Below, one piece after another: positions 36,679 to 44,733 of a stretch of 64,000 bases of DNA. The notes under the pieces were generated by a model that was not told where the DNA came from, did not search any database, and saw only the letters and a list, made by a program, of their open reading frames with translations. Both the position numbers and the translations under genes were made by a program. Source of the DNA: Streptomyces akebiae (GTDB lineage: Bacteria; Actinomycetota; Actinomycetes; Streptomycetales; Streptomycetaceae); the NCBI RefSeq assembly GCF_019599145.1, contig NZ_CP080647.1, forward strand, positions 992,001 to 1,056,000, given 5' to 3'. Position 1 is the stretch's first letter, and the number at the start of each line of letters is the position of its first letter.

Positions 36679-37476
36679 ATGGCCACGAAGGCACAGGACG
36701 GCACCGGCGAGCAGGACGGTCCGGACAGGACCGCGCCCACGATCCAGACGGTGCAGCGTGCGGCCCTGATCCTCGGCTCGTTCACGGTCGGCAAGCCGCA
36801 CATGAGCCTCAACGAGATCACCGCGCGTCTCGGTGCGAGCAAGGCGACCGCGCACCGGTACACGAAGGCGCTGCGGGCTGCGAACCTGCTGCGGTACGAC
36901 GAGCGCACGTCGCTGTACTCCCTCGGGCCCCAGGTGCTGACGCTCGCCACGGCGGCGCGGGCCGGCCTTCCGATCGTCGCCGCCGCCGAGCCGTACATGG
37001 AGGAACTGGTCCGGCGCATCGACGAGACGATCGTGCTGTCGGTCTGGGACGGCGAGTCGGCGACCGTGGTGCGCTCGGTGGACAACACCGACCACATGGT
37101 GCGCATCAGCGTCCGGGTCGGCTCGCGACTGAACCTCACGGCCTCGGCACAGGGGCGTGTCTTCCTCGCGTTCCTGCCGCCGGAGCAGGTACCCACGCTG
37201 CCGCGCTCGGTACGCAAGTCGGCCGAACTCACCGAGGAGCTCGAGGCCATCCGCAAGCACGGACTGTCGGTCAACTCCCCCACCATCAACGGGGTGCGCA
37301 CCGTCGCGGCGCCGATCTTCGAGGGCGACAAGATCAGCGGGACACTCGCCATCGTCGGCACGACGGCGACCGTTCCCGACGACGTCCAGTCGCCGATGGC
37401 CCAGGCGCTGGTGGAGACCGCCCGCGCGCTGTCGCAGCGGCTGGGCACCTCGGAGGACGCGCCCAACGGCGGCTGA
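36679..37476 (+). CDS. IclR-family regulator, candidate master regulator of the aromatic cluster
   Basis: This 265-residue protein has a winged helix-turn-helix (MSLNEITARLGASKATAHRY) at about 40-60 and an IclR effector domain (ASAQGRVFLAFLP, NGVRTVAAPIFEGDKISG). Family members bind aromatic acids or central metabolites and act as repressors or activators. It sits in the middle of the catabolic genes as a single transcription unit between two terminators and carries a variant of the regulon motif in its own promoter. The link to that motif is inference. Confidence 0.9.
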   Translation: MATKAQDGTGEQDGPDRTAPTIQTVQRAALILGSFTVGKPHMSLNEITARLGASKATAHRYTKALRAANLLRYDERTSLYSLGPQVLTLATAARAGLPIVAAAEPYMEELVRRIDETIVLSVWDGESATVVRSVDNTDHMVRISVRVGSRLNLTASAQGRVFLAFLPPEQVPTLPRSVRKSAELTEELEAIRKHGLSVNSPTINGVRTVAAPIFEGDKISGTLAIVGTTATVPDDVQSPMAQALVETARALSQRLGTSEDAPNGG

Positions 37477-37496
37477 CCTGATTGCGGCGACACCGA

Positions 37497-37524
37497 AGGG
37501 CCCACCGCCTCGGCGGTGGGCCCT
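37497..37524. terminator. 13-bp stem bidirectional terminator
   Basis: AGGGCCCACCGCC and GGCGGTGGGCCCT pair perfectly around a TC spacer and are followed by CTTTCGTTCC. It separates the iclR gene from the converging cupin gene. Confidence 0.85.
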
Positions 37525-37620
37525 CTTTCGTTCCTGCGCGTGGGCGGTGGCATTCTTCCCCGTGAGCGGGGCGTCAGGTGAGTGGCGGACGCGCATGACC
37601 CAGCGCTCCCGGTCCGCCGT

Positions 37621-37977
37621 TCAGGGCAGCAGGTCGGCCCGCGGCGGAACGAAGAAGTCGATGTTCACGCAGGGGGCCTGAGTCGGCTCCACGTAGTGCT
37701 CGCTGCCACGGGGGACCAACAGGAACGATCCGGCACGCATGTCGTGTGCGACACCGTCCACGTAGTAGTTCGCGCGCCCCTCTGCGATATGGACCAGCTG
37801 GTCGAAGTCCTCGTGGCGGTGCGGGTTGAGGGTCATGCCGATCTCCAGCTCGTGGTGGCAGATCATCACCTCGTCCGTCGCGTAGACGCGCCGACGGACC
37901 CCCGGCCGTACCTGGGTCACCGGCATCTCGTCCCAGTTGACGACCGTGTGGAACAGGGCCGCGTTGCGTGTGCTCAC
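37621..37977 (-). CDS. Small cupin-fold protein
   Basis: This 118-residue single cupin has the metal-binding motif in LNPHRHEDFDQLVHIAEG (HxH, later acidic residue) and the second motif in GSFLLVPRGSEHYVEP. Such proteins range from dioxygenases to isomerases, so no reaction is assigned. The ATG overlaps the stop of the aldolase gene (ATGA). It is last in the four-gene operon that starts at 40816. Confidence 0.85.
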   Translation of the reverse strand: MSTRNAALFHTVVNWDEMPVTQVRPGVRRRVYATDEVMICHHELEIGMTLNPHRHEDFDQLVHIAEGRANYYVDGVAHDMRAGSFLLVPRGSEHYVEPTQAPCVNIDFFVPPRADLLP

Positions 37978-38747
37978 TGGTTCTCCTCTCCGGCGGCCGC
38001 CCGCAGGCCGGCCGCCAACATCTGCAGGTCCGAGCCGACGACCAGGTAGTCGGCGTCACCGAGTCCCAGGTCCGACGCGGCGTTCCGGCTCGGTGCCCAG
38101 CCGCCGAACGCCACTCCGGCGGCGCGGGCGGCGTCCCTCACCCGCTCCACGGCGGCACCCAGCACTGCCGGGTCCGCCGGCAGGCCGAGGTCGACCGCGA
38201 GGTCGGTGCTGCCGACGAAGCACACGTCGAGAGAGGCGACCAGGTCCGGCAGCGGATCCGTCCGCGCCGTCTCGATCTGCCCCACCAGTACCGGCGGGTC
38301 GTCCCGCTCGGCGCGCAGGAACCCGGCCAGCGGGGCCGCGCCGAACCGAGCGGCCCGGTTGGCCAGGCTGACGGACCGGCGGCCGGCCGGAGCGAACCGG
38401 GTCGCCCCCAGGAGTGCCTCGGTCTGGGCGAGGCGCGTGAGCATGGAGAGCTGGATCCCCGCCGCCCCGGCCTCCAGGAGCCGGTTGATGGCGGCGGCGT
38501 CCACCTCGGGCACGCGGACCAGGGCAGGCAGCCCGCACACGTCGGCGTGGCGCACCAGGCCGACGGCGTCCCGCTCGGTGAGGGTGGAGTGTTCGAGGTC
38601 GACGACCACGAACGCGTACCCGGCCGCCTCGGCCAGTTCCACCACGTCGGGCGAGGCCAGCTTGACGAACGTGCCGACGGCGGGTCGCCCCGCCGTCAGG
38701 GCCGTGCGCAGCCGGCGCCGCAGCAGATGGACGTCGCCGACGCTCAT
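37974..38747 (-). CDS. HpcH/HpaI-family aldolase
   Basis: The protein has 257 residues from the ATG at 38747 (GGAGGA upstream). The TIM-barrel signature is seen: VGTFVKLASPDVVELAEAAG, FVVVDLEHSTL, VLVGQIETARTDPLPDLV (metal Glu) and FVGSTDLAVDLGLP (metal Asp). The family cleaves 4-hydroxy-2-oxoacids to pyruvate and an aldehyde at the end of meta-cleavage pathways. Operon position after an FAH-type hydrolase fits this role. Confidence 0.87.
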   Translation of the reverse strand: MSVGDVHLLRRRLRTALTAGRPAVGTFVKLASPDVVELAEAAGYAFVVVDLEHSTLTERDAVGLVRHADVCGLPALVRVPEVDAAAINRLLEAGAAGIQLSMLTRLAQTEALLGATRFAPAGRRSVSLANRAARFGAAPLAGFLRAERDDPPVLVGQIETARTDPLPDLVASLDVCFVGSTDLAVDLGLPADPAVLGAAVERVRDAARAAGVAFGGWAPSRNAASDLGLGDADYLVVGSDLQMLAAGLRAAAGEENQ

Positions 38748-38776
38748 GGAGTCCTCCCGGGATGTGCGAGCGCGCG

Positions 38777-39940
38777 TCACGCCGGCTTCAGACCCCGCCA
38801 CGGCACGACGTCGACCTCCTCGCCGGCGTGCAGCACCACGGTGGGCTCCAGACGCGGCGCGACGATCGTGTTGCCGGCGGCGTCGGGCAGGGTGACCTCG
38901 TCGGTCCAGTCGACGACCGTGACGTCGGCCCGCCCGCCGACCTCCAGGCGCCCGTAGCCCTCGGCGTCGAGCCCGAGCAGCCGGGCCGGCGCGACGGTGG
39001 CCCGCCGGACGCACTCCTCCAGCGGCGCGCCGAGCGCGACCAGCTTGGAGATGCTGGTGAGCAGGTCGAACACCGGCCCGCGCCAGTTGCGGGCGCTGGT
39101 GTCGGAGCTGAGGACGTCGGGCAGGAATCCGTCGGCGATCGCCCGGCGTGCCACCTCGAAGCTGAGGTTGCTCTTGCCGTGGGCGGAGTCGAACAGGACG
39201 CCGCGCTCACGGGCGGCGTTGACAGCGGGCTGGACGTGGTCGCCGTCGAGGATGCCGTACGGCTTGCCGGTGTAGCAGTGCGCCACGATGTCGCCGGGGC
39301 GCAGATGGTCCAGGACGACGGGCAGCGGCTCCGAGGTCTCGCCGATGTGCAGCATCAGCGGCAGATCGGCCTGTTCGGCCAGTGCCACGGACTTCTTCAA
39401 CAGCGACTCCCAGTTCTCGCCGACGACGTCCTCGGAGAGACGGATCTTGAAGCCGCGGACGATGTCGGGGTGGGCCTCGGCGGTCGCGAGCGCGTCCTCG
39501 GGGACCAGGGTGTCGGGGTTCAGCAGCTCGCCGAACCTGAAGTCGATCAGGCCGAGCACCGAGACGTTGAGGAAGTTGACGATGCGCAGCGGGTTGGCCT
39601 CGACCACCAGCTTGCGGAAGGCCGCGAACGTCGAGGCGCCGGCCGTACCGGCATCCGCCGCGGCGACCACGCCGCGCCGCAGATGTGCCTCCTCGGCGGG
39701 GGCGCCGACGGCGGAGACGTACTGGAAGATGTGGGTGTGGCCCTCGACGAGGCCCGGCAGCACGGTCGAGCCGGTGACGTCGATCGTGCGGGCCGCGTTC
39801 GCTGACAGGCCCTCCCCGATCGCGGCGATGCGGTCACCGGTGACCGCCACGTCGAGCCGGGCGTGGGTGTCCGACGCCGGGTCGATGACGGTGCCGCCGG
39901 CCAGGACGAGGTCGTACGACGGCTGGGAGGAGATGGACAT
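38777..39940 (-). CDS. Metal-dependent amidohydrolase/deacetylase
   Basis: This 387-residue protein has the amidohydrolase TIM barrel. The HxH motif is in LPGLVEGHTHIF, a probable carboxylated Lys in GFKIRLSEDV, metal His in PLMLHIGET and IVAHCYTG, and the catalytic Asp in VLSSDTSARN. The C-terminal beta-sandwich reads GRLEVGGRADVTVVDW. It is closest in feel to the dihydroorotase-like 'amidohydrolase/deacetylase' group. A cyclic amide or acylated intermediate is a plausible substrate, but none is shown. Confidence 0.85.
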   Translation of the reverse strand: MSISSQPSYDLVLAGGTVIDPASDTHARLDVAVTGDRIAAIGEGLSANAARTIDVTGSTVLPGLVEGHTHIFQYVSAVGAPAEEAHLRRGVVAAADAGTAGASTFAAFRKLVVEANPLRIVNFLNVSVLGLIDFRFGELLNPDTLVPEDALATAEAHPDIVRGFKIRLSEDVVGENWESLLKKSVALAEQADLPLMLHIGETSEPLPVVLDHLRPGDIVAHCYTGKPYGILDGDHVQPAVNAARERGVLFDSAHGKSNLSFEVARRAIADGFLPDVLSSDTSARNWRGPVFDLLTSISKLVALGAPLEECVRRATVAPARLLGLDAEGYGRLEVGGRADVTVVDWTDEVTLPDAAGNTIVAPRLEPTVVLHAGEEVDVVPWRGLKPA

Positions 39941-39967
39941 CGAGGTGTGCTCCAGGGTGGGGAACGG

Positions 39968-40816
39968 TCAGCTGACCGGTTCGGTCGGCTGGGAGGCGTC
40001 CGTGGGACGCACGATGCGGGTGACGAGGGGCAGCACGCCGTCCACCTCGACGCGTACCTCGTCGCCGTCGGCGAGGAAGCACGCGCGGTCCTGGCCGGTG
40101 CCGGCCGGGGTTCCGGTGAGGACGATGTCGCCGGGTTCGAGCGCGGTGAACCACGACAGCCGGCTGAGCAGATCGGGAACCGGGAAGATCATCCCGTCGC
40201 TCGTGTCGTCCTGCACGAGCTCGCCGTTGACCCGGGTCCGTACGCGGATCGCGTCACGGTCGGCGAAATCCTCAGGAGTGCGGACCGACGGGCCGAGCGG
40301 TGTGAAGCCCGGGTGGCTCTTGGCGAGGGCGGGTGTGCCGGTGGCGCGCATGATGTCGCGGGCCGTCATGTCGTTGGCCGCGGTGACACCGGCGATCGCG
40401 GGCCAGACCTCGGACTCGGTCGCCCGGTACAGGCGGCGCCCGACGACCACCGCGATCTCGCCCTCGTAGTCGGGTTCCGTCACGGACTGCGGGATCACCA
40501 CCCGGGCACCGGGTGCCGGCACACCGGACGAGGCGGCCAGGTAGAGGATCGGCTGCTCGGGCAGTCCGCGTCCGGTGCGGGCCGCTTTCGACACGTAGTT
40601 GAGCCCGACGCCCCATACCGCGCGGGGGCGGCCCAGTGGGGCCACGAGCGTGGCCTCTTCGAGGGGGATGCGCCGACGTACCGCGCACGACGCCAGGCAC
40701 CGCAGCGAACCCTCCTGTTCGAGGACCGCTCCGACGTGCGGAAAAGCCGTGTCCAACAGGGCGACAGCCCCGTCCTCCAGTCGGCCCAGGCCGGCGTCCG
40801 TCGTCACTACTCGCAT
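39968..40816 (-). CDS. Fumarylacetoacetate hydrolase-family protein
   Basis: This is a 282-residue protein. ATG 40816 is preferred because GAAAG lies 9 bases upstream, whereas an ATG three codons earlier would have almost no spacing. WGVGLNYVSKAARTG, the acidic metal site EPDYEGEIAVVVG, TAANDMTARDIM and DIVLTGTPAGTG are hallmarks. Members hydrolyse C-C bonds, decarboxylate or hydrate products of extradiol ring cleavage. It heads the operon with the amidohydrolase, aldolase and cupin, and regulon site d lies immediately upstream. Confidence 0.9.
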   Translation of the reverse strand: MRVVTTDAGLGRLEDGAVALLDTAFPHVGAVLEQEGSLRCLASCAVRRRIPLEEATLVAPLGRPRAVWGVGLNYVSKAARTGRGLPEQPILYLAASSGVPAPGARVVIPQSVTEPDYEGEIAVVVGRRLYRATESEVWPAIAGVTAANDMTARDIMRATGTPALAKSHPGFTPLGPSVRTPEDFADRDAIRVRTRVNGELVQDDTSDGMIFPVPDLLSRLSWFTALEPGDIVLTGTPAGTGQDRACFLADGDEVRVEVDGVLPLVTRIVRPTDASQPTEPVS

Positions 40817-40829
40817 GGCGGGCATCTTT

Positions 40830-40845
40830 CAATGCGAGATGGCAT
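40830..40845 (+). promoter_or_regulatory. Regulon motif, site d (FAH operon)
   Basis: CAATGCGAGATGGCAT fits the consensus at all defined positions and lies 13 bp before the FAH-family start, where bound protein would block initiation or elongation. Confidence 0.7.
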
Positions 40846-40948
40846 CGTGTCAAGCGATACGGAGAGGCGGGTTCCGGGCAGGTCGGACACCTCGCCCCGG
40901 ACAGGAGCCGGGGCCGATGCGACGGCACAGCTGTTTACATATTGCAAG

Positions 40949-40964
40949 ATGCCATCTCTTATCC
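40949..40964 (-). promoter_or_regulatory. Regulon motif, site e (binding-protein promoter)
   Basis: The reverse strand reads GGATAAGAGATGGCAT, sharing GAGATGGCATC with site d. On the forward strand it overlaps a possible promoter, TTGCAA (40942) and TAGAGT (40967) with a 19-bp spacer, for the gene at 41072. Confidence 0.55.
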
Positions 40965-41071
40965 CGTAGAGTTGCGCCGCTCGACGCCGAGCGCGCCTCC
41001 GTGTCGACCGTCAGTCAGGTGGGCCGCGACAAAAGCGCCCACGCCCGGATCACGCCTGAAGTGAGTTGCCG

Positions 41072-42181
41072 ATGCGTCGTATCGCCATGGCCGTAGCCAC
41101 CACCACGCTCACCGTTCCGCTCACCGGCTGCGGCGGGCTCGACGCGACGGGGAACAGCGGCGACGCGAGCCCGACGAGAGGCGACGACATCACCGTGGGG
41201 CTGCTGTTGCCGGAGAAGTCGAACCCCCAGTACGAGCAGTTCCACTATCCGATCATCAAAGCGAAGGTCGAGTCCCTCACCAGCGGCAAGGGTCGGGTCG
41301 AGTACGCCAACGCCGAGGCCGACGCGGGCGAGCAGGCACGACAGCTGCAGCAGATGATCAACGACCACGTCGACGTGATCCTGCTCGACCCCGTCGACAC
41401 GCACGCCATCGCCGGCGGAGTGAGGAAGGCCAGGGAAGCCGGTATCGCGGTCATCGCGTACGACCGGTTGGCCGAGGGACCGATCGACGCGTACATCACC
41501 TTCGACAACGGGCTCGTCGGCGAGGCGCAGGGCCGCTCCCTGCTGCGGGCCCTGGGCGAGGACGGTGACGTCTCCGACCAGATCGTCATGATGAACGGCT
41601 CGCCCACCGACCCGAACGCCCAGCAGTTCAAGGCGGGCGCGCTCCTCGTGCTCGACGGGAAGGTGACGATCGCCAGGTCGTTCGACACCGAGGACTGGAA
41701 GCCGCAGAACGCCGAGAAGAACATGGCCGAGGCGATCGACGAACTCGGCCAGAACGACATCAAGGCCGTCTACGCCGCCAACGACGGCCTGGCGGGCGGC
41801 GTCGTCAAAGCGCTCAAGGCCGCGGGCGTCACCGACCTTCCGCCGATCACGGGTCAGGACGCCGAGCTCTCGGCGGTGCGGCGGATCGTCACCGGCGAGC
41901 AGTACATGAGCGTGTACAAGCCGTACGCGCAGGAAGCCGAGACCGCCGCGGAGATGGCCGTGGCGAAGGCCCTGAGCAGAGACATAGAGTTCGACGCCCT
42001 CACGGGCGACAGGGTCGACGGCCCCACCCGCAAGGGCATCCCCTCACATCTCGTGCCGGTGGTCGCCCTGACGAAGGACAACATCGCGGAGACGGTCATC
42101 AGGGACGGCATGTACGAACCGTCCGATATATGCACGCCCCGACTCGCCGCCGAGTGCACGGCGGCGGGCCTGACGAAGTAG
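41072..42181 (+). CDS. Orphan periplasmic-binding-type sugar/aromatic solute-binding lipoprotein (XylF-like)
   Basis: This 369-residue lipoprotein has a lipobox (PLTGCGG) after a short signal. A family 2 sugar-binding fold is shown by VGLLLPEKSNPQYEQF, VDVILLDPVD, GIAVIAYDRLAEG and YAANDGLAGGVVKALKA. It resembles D-xylose-binding XylF, yet no ABC ATPase or permease is adjacent. It may feed the distant BMP-type importer, feed another transporter, or sense a ligand. Regulon site e sits in its promoter region. The ATG is preferred over the TTG two codons upstream. Confidence 0.85.
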   Translation: MRRIAMAVATTTLTVPLTGCGGLDATGNSGDASPTRGDDITVGLLLPEKSNPQYEQFHYPIIKAKVESLTSGKGRVEYANAEADAGEQARQLQQMINDHVDVILLDPVDTHAIAGGVRKAREAGIAVIAYDRLAEGPIDAYITFDNGLVGEAQGRSLLRALGEDGDVSDQIVMMNGSPTDPNAQQFKAGALLVLDGKVTIARSFDTEDWKPQNAEKNMAEAIDELGQNDIKAVYAANDGLAGGVVKALKAAGVTDLPPITGQDAELSAVRRIVTGEQYMSVYKPYAQEAETAAEMAVAKALSRDIEFDALTGDRVDGPTRKGIPSHLVPVVALTKDNIAETVIRDGMYEPSDICTPRLAAECTAAGLTK

Positions 42182-42254
42182 GTCCTGAGGGGGGGTGTCT
42201 GCGGCCACTGCCCGACACTGGACACACGGTACCCATCAGCGCATTCTTGGGCAC

Positions 42255-42752
42255 ATGCCCAGATTCAGAACCTTCTGGCAGATAGCTGACGCACTGCCGG
42301 ACTCACGCCTCGTGCAGGCCCGCTGGACCCCCGCGCCGGACGGCATCCGCAGCGACCATCTGCTCCTCGCCCAGCACGCGCACCCCACGCTGCTGTGGGA
42401 CTTGGACGAGTTCTGCCGGCACCTGGCTCACTCGAACCTGTACGTGTTGCAGCCCGAGCTGGCGGCCACCCCGCCGGAGTTCCATGTCCAGTACGAGCGC
42501 GTGGACCCCGAGCGGCTACCCCTGCGCACCTTCGGCGTCAAGATCAGCCGGGACCGCAAGGACTACACGTTCTGCGTCCGCGCGGACATGATGTCGGCGG
42601 CCCTGGTCCGGGAGATCAACACGGAGTTCCTGCCGGTCCAGCAGGGCGCGCTGCGCATGAGGGGCAACGCCCCCGAGGCCGTGGAGCCGATGGACCCCGA
42701 GGCCCTCGGCGCGCTCTCCGGACAGCATCGGACGGTGTACTGGACCACCTGA
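42255..42752 (+). CDS. Hypothetical protein
   Basis: This 165-residue soluble protein starts MPRFRTFWQIADALPDSRLV. It has strong codon bias and no signal peptide or membrane helix. Acidic and aromatic residues are mixed, with FHVQYERVDPERLPLRTFG and KISRDRKDYTFCVRADMM in the middle. I do not recognise the family. No clear ribosome site precedes the ATG; an in-frame GTG 20 codons upstream has its purine tract touching the codon and is less likely. Confidence 0.6.
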   Translation: MPRFRTFWQIADALPDSRLVQARWTPAPDGIRSDHLLLAQHAHPTLLWDLDEFCRHLAHSNLYVLQPELAATPPEFHVQYERVDPERLPLRTFGVKISRDRKDYTFCVRADMMSAALVREINTEFLPVQQGALRMRGNAPEAVEPMDPEALGALSGQHRTVYWTT

Positions 42753-42885
42753 ACCGCCGACGCGCCGAACGCGCTCACCCGGCCACCGCATCACCGGCCT
42801 ACGGCGCCACACCCGTCTCTTTGATTTCGGTCTCATTGGGTTTGAGCCTAGACAATACGGGCATGCAGGCCCGAAGCTGTGCCGC

Positions 42886-42975
42886 ATGGACCGCTACCGG
42901 AATCACATATTCGACGACCTGCCGGACGGCGGGCTCGCGCTCCACTCGTCGCCCACCGGCCTGGTCGTCCGGTGA
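42886..42975 (+). CDS. Possible 29-residue leader peptide coupled to pnuC
   Basis: ATG 42886 opens a frame starting MDRYRNHIFDDLPDGG whose TGA (42973-42975) overlaps the GTG of the transporter (GTGA). Such tight coupling suggests that translating it sets transporter expression, or that it is the tail of a lost gene. It has no recognisable similarity. Confidence 0.35.
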   Translation: MDRYRNHIFDDLPDGGLALHSSPTGLVVR

Positions 42976-43637
42976 ACGGGCTGAACTCCGAGGCGTTCGT
43001 CCTGTTCGGCCAGCACATTCTGTGGTCGGACATGATCGGCAACATCCTCGGCCTGGCCGCCCTCGCCCTCGGCTGGCGCCGCTCCCTGTGGACCTGGCCG
43101 GTCCAGTTCCTGTCCGGCCTCATCCTCTTCGGGGCTTTCTTCGGCCATCTGACCGGCAGCGCCGGCAAGCAGGCCGTCGTCATGACTGTGGCCCTGTACG
43201 GCTGGTGGCGGTGGAACCGCGACAAGGGCCGGTCCGAACACGGCCAGATCACCCCGCGATTCGCCACCTGGCGCGAGCGGGCGGCGATGCTCGGCGCCGT
43301 CGCCGTCTGCACGGTCGCGGTGGCCCTGCTGTTCAAGGCCTACCCGACCCTGTCCTGGGACCCCTGGCCGGACGCCTACATCTTCGTCGGCACGGTGGTC
43401 GCGATGTACGCCCAGGCGCGCGGCATGGTCGAGTTCTGGATCGCCTGGCTGCTGGTCGACATGGTCGGCGTCCCGCTGACCTTCGCCAACGGCTACGCCT
43501 TCTCCGGCTTCGTCTACGTCATCTACGGGGCACTCGTCCTGTGGGGCATGCGCGACTGGTGGCTGCGCTCCCGCGGTGGACCGCGGCCCGCTCCGGAACT
43601 GCCCGGTGCGCACGCTTCCGAGGGAGCGTCGCGGTAA
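42972..43637 (+). CDS. pnuC: PnuC-family nicotinamide riboside/vitamin transporter
   Basis: This 221-residue membrane protein, start GTG 42972, has about seven hydrophobic segments. Family marks include WSDMIGNILGLAALALGWRR, LYGWWRWNRDKG and WIAWLLVDMVGVPLTF. PnuC proteins move nicotinamide riboside (PnuX/PnuT relatives move riboflavin or thiamine) by facilitated diffusion. A riboflavin role would suit the flavoenzyme-rich neighbourhood, but the ligand is not determinable here. A hairpin terminator follows at 43673. Confidence 0.85.
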   Translation: MNGLNSEAFVLFGQHILWSDMIGNILGLAALALGWRRSLWTWPVQFLSGLILFGAFFGHLTGSAGKQAVVMTVALYGWWRWNRDKGRSEHGQITPRFATWRERAAMLGAVAVCTVAVALLFKAYPTLSWDPWPDAYIFVGTVVAMYAQARGMVEFWIAWLLVDMVGVPLTFANGYAFSGFVYVIYGALVLWGMRDWWLRSRGGPRPAPELPGAHASEGASR

Positions 43638-43672
43638 CCGAGCAGCGCACGTCTCACACTGATTCACCTCTC

Positions 43673-43697
43673 ACGGCCCGCCCCACAGGCGGGCCGT
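43673..43697 (+). terminator. 10-bp stem terminator after pnuC
   Basis: ACGGCCCGCC and GGCGGGCCGT are perfect complements around CCACA, 35 bp after the transporter stop. Confidence 0.7.
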
Positions 43698-43768
43698 ACC
43701 GCGTTCCGGGACGACCGATGAAAGACCCTGACCGCCGTCGGCGGATGACGGCGATATCCGGGTGCAGC

Positions 43769-43784
43769 TATTGCGAGATGGCAT
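43769..43784 (+). promoter_or_regulatory. Regulon motif, site f1 (flavin reductase)
   Basis: TATTGCGAGATGGCAT lies directly upstream of the -35 element of the flavin reductase promoter and shares GCGAGATGGCAT with site d. Confidence 0.65.
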
Positions 43785-43785
43785 A

Positions 43786-43814
43786 TTGACATACGAGATG
43801 AGGCGTCTTAGCGT
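43786..43814 (+). promoter_or_regulatory. Flavin reductase promoter overlapping regulon site f2
   Basis: TTGACA and TAGCGT with a 17-bp spacer form a good promoter. A second motif copy, ACATACGAGATGAGGC at 43789-43804, lies inside it, so a regulator bound at f1 and f2 would occlude the polymerase. Confidence 0.68.
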
Positions 43815-43842
43815 CGGAGCAACCCTCAACAAAAGGCAAGAC

Positions 43843-43923
43843 ATGATGAGATGCGCCATTTTCCCGTCGGCCTCCCTGCCCGTTCCGGCGACGGACGCGG
43901 CCCCCGAGACGGCGGAGGTCTGA
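43843..43923 (+). CDS. Possible 26-residue leader peptide
   Basis: ATG 43843 follows AAAAGG at good spacing and encodes MMRCAIFPSASLPVPATDAA and six more residues. It stops at 43921-43923, one base before the flavin reductase ATG. Function unknown; the position suggests coupling. Confidence 0.4.
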   Translation: MMRCAIFPSASLPVPATDAAPETAEV

Positions 43924-43924
43924 C

Positions 43925-44485
43925 ATGACCATCCCTGCGAGGGATCAGGCCGGCACTCGAGGCCCTGTCACCGGCTACGACCCGCAGGCGTACCGCGACG
44001 GACTGTCCTCGATGGTCACGTCCGTGTGTGTGGTCACCGCCGAAGTGGACGGGACGCGGTACGGCTTCACCGCCAACTCGGTGACCAGCGTGTCGATGGA
44101 CCCGCCCCTGATGTCGGTCTGTCTGGCCGACACCGCCGACGTCCACTCCGCCTTCTGTCGAGCCGAGTCCGTGGCCGTCAACGTCCTGGCGGCCGACCAG
44201 TTCCAGGTGGCGCAGGCGTTCGCGACGCCCGGCGTCGACAGGTTCGCCACGGCGCACTTCAGTCCGGGTGAACTCGGTGCGCCCCTGCTCGACGGCGCCA
44301 CCCTGTCGCTCGAAGGTGCGGTGCACCAGCGCCTCGCGGCCGGCGACCACACGATCATCCTGATCGAGGTGGCCGGTGTGGTGGTCGGCGGAGGAGAGCC
44401 GCTCACCTACCAGGGACGCCGGTTCCACACGCTGAACCCGCTGCAGCCGGCCGCACCGCAGCCGACCGGGAAGAACCCGTCATGA
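43925..44485 (+). CDS. Flavin reductase (FMN/FAD:NADH oxidoreductase domain)
   Basis: This 186-residue protein has the flavin-reductase-like split-barrel: SSMVTSVCVVTAEVDGTRYG, FTANSVTSVSMDPPLMSVCL and HSAFCRAESVAVNVLAADQ. Such proteins supply reduced flavin to a two-component monooxygenase. No partner monooxygenase of that type is adjacent, and the FAD monooxygenase at 22081 is a self-contained class. Control by sites f1 and f2 places it in the aromatic regulon. Confidence 0.9.
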   Translation: MTIPARDQAGTRGPVTGYDPQAYRDGLSSMVTSVCVVTAEVDGTRYGFTANSVTSVSMDPPLMSVCLADTADVHSAFCRAESVAVNVLAADQFQVAQAFATPGVDRFATAHFSPGELGAPLLDGATLSLEGAVHQRLAAGDHTIILIEVAGVVVGGGEPLTYQGRRFHTLNPLQPAAPQPTGKNPS

Positions 44486-44559
44486 CCACCCGGGACGGGT
44501 TCGACACCGTCGACCGTCCCGGGCCCGTCGAAGACCTCACGACACGTTCGTCGACCTGA
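44482..44559 (+). CDS. Possible 25-residue micro-ORF coupled to the flavin reductase
   Basis: ATG 44482 overlaps the reductase stop (ATGA) and encodes MTTRDGFDTVDRPGPV and nine more residues. Its TGA at 44557 is the first three bases of the terminator stem. It may be the stump of a deleted downstream gene. Confidence 0.3.
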   Translation: MTTRDGFDTVDRPGPVEDLTTRSST

Positions 44560-44586
44560 CCCATGGGGCGACAGCCCCATGGGTCA
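44557..44586 (+). terminator. 13-bp stem terminator of the flavin reductase unit
   Basis: TGACCCATGGGGC and GCCCCATGGGTCA pair perfectly around a GACA loop. Confidence 0.82.
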
Positions 44587-44647
44587 CCGTCCTGCCGCGC
44601 GGCCGGGGGCGTCATGCTCACAGGCATCCCGGTGCGGCAAGACGAGA

Positions 44648-44679
44648 ACACCCCGTCCGCGCGAAGGCGGGCGGGGTGT
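44648..44679 (-). terminator. Hairpin downstream of the SnoaL-like gene
   Basis: ACACCCCGTCCGC pairs with GCGGGCGGGGTGT (one wobble) around a 6-base loop. It lies 55 bp beyond the reverse-strand gene ending at 44734. Confidence 0.65.
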
Positions 44680-44733
44680 CAGTGGTGCGGGCTTCCTGGT
44701 CAGGGCACCGGTTCGGGCGCTTCGGCCGGGGCG

